NCBI GenBank assembly: GCA_002699085.1
Contig: PAAR01000006.1
Span: forward strand, 1 to 64,000
Direction of reading: 5' to 3'
Origin: Micavibrio sp.
Lineage (GTDB): Bacteria > Pseudomonadota > Alphaproteobacteria > Micavibrionales > UBA9664
DNA: 64,000 nt
In this document: positions 63,940-64,000 of the stretch, piece after piece
Layout of the letters: every line of letters starts with the position of its first letter
Position numbering within the stretch: position 1 is the first letter of the stretch
The notes under the pieces: model-generated
What the model saw: only the letters and a program-made list of their open reading frames with translations
What the model was told of the DNA's origin: nothing
Databases searched by the model: none
Translations under genes and position numbers: made by a program

Positions 63940-64000
63940 GATTTAGACTTCCCCTTAAACGCTCACGTCACGATCTTTAACAATAAACGTTAAATCCTAA

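Overview
The window looks like chromosome of a Gram-negative alphaproteobacterium with fairly low G+C. The evidence is a LolA lipoprotein chaperone, Wza/Wzc-type polysaccharide export, an outer-membrane DUF481 protein, groESL under a CIRCE (HrcA) operator, long-form HPF, NDUFS6-like zf-CHCC protein, paired alphaproteobacterial-style Hsp20 genes and a DotA/TraY-family type IV secretion protein. The mixture is reminiscent of Micavibrio-like or other uncultured deep alphaproteobacterial lineages, but that placement is inference only. Gene density is high and no gap without a gene exceeds about 270 bases. I saw no rRNA, tRNA, CRISPR array, transposase or integrase.

Layout. 1-5 kb: end of an outer-membrane protein gene, a flippase, small unknowns, glmU, a TauD-like oxygenase. 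5-12 kb: glmS, a DUF305 protein, a tandem pair of unrecognised proteins whose repeats resemble the RNA polymerase alpha C-terminal domain, then groEL-groES. 12-20 kb: a short FlgC-like protein, a possible TraB/ChaN-type protein, gmd, ftsK, a histidine phosphatase, lolA and recR. 20-30 kb: a GH108-type muramidase, a tyrosine autokinase (Wzc type) and Wza, a murU-like gene separated from tsaE by three unexpected genes, a ferredoxin-NADP reductase and rho. 30-37 kb: a CBS protein, an O-antigen ligase/polymerase, hsp20, a Nudix-cytidylyltransferase fusion, a GGDEF cyclase next to a MshEN-like/LapG-like protease fusion, and a small secreted protein. 37-42 kb: lemA followed by six tandem paralogous LysE/RhtB-like membrane proteins. 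42-52 kb: uvrD-type helicase, a DotA/TraY-family protein with a coiled-coil partner, and ettA with a tiny membrane-protein gene upstream. 52-64 kb: putA, purD, a TPR-methyltransferase, a protein with two degenerate AAA+ modules, a second hsp20, hpf, and a GGDEF-EAL protein.

How they fit together. Envelope and surface polysaccharide functions dominate: glmU and glmS supply UDP-GlcNAc, gmd supplies a GDP-deoxyhexose precursor, and flippase, Wzy-like, Wzc and Wza proteins would assemble and export a polymer, although their genes are scattered over 31 kb. Stress and growth-arrest functions recur (groESL, two hsp20, hpf, ettA). Two c-di-GMP enzymes and a possible c-di-GMP-binding protease suggest control of surface attachment.

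The most unusual items are the six-gene translationally coupled transporter array behind lemA, the MshEN-like/LapG-like fusion with a possible internal start, the alpha-CTD-like tandem pair, the Nudix-nucleotidyltransferase fusion, the double degenerate AAA+ protein, and a compound palindromic repeat found three times, once forming the 3' end of purD.
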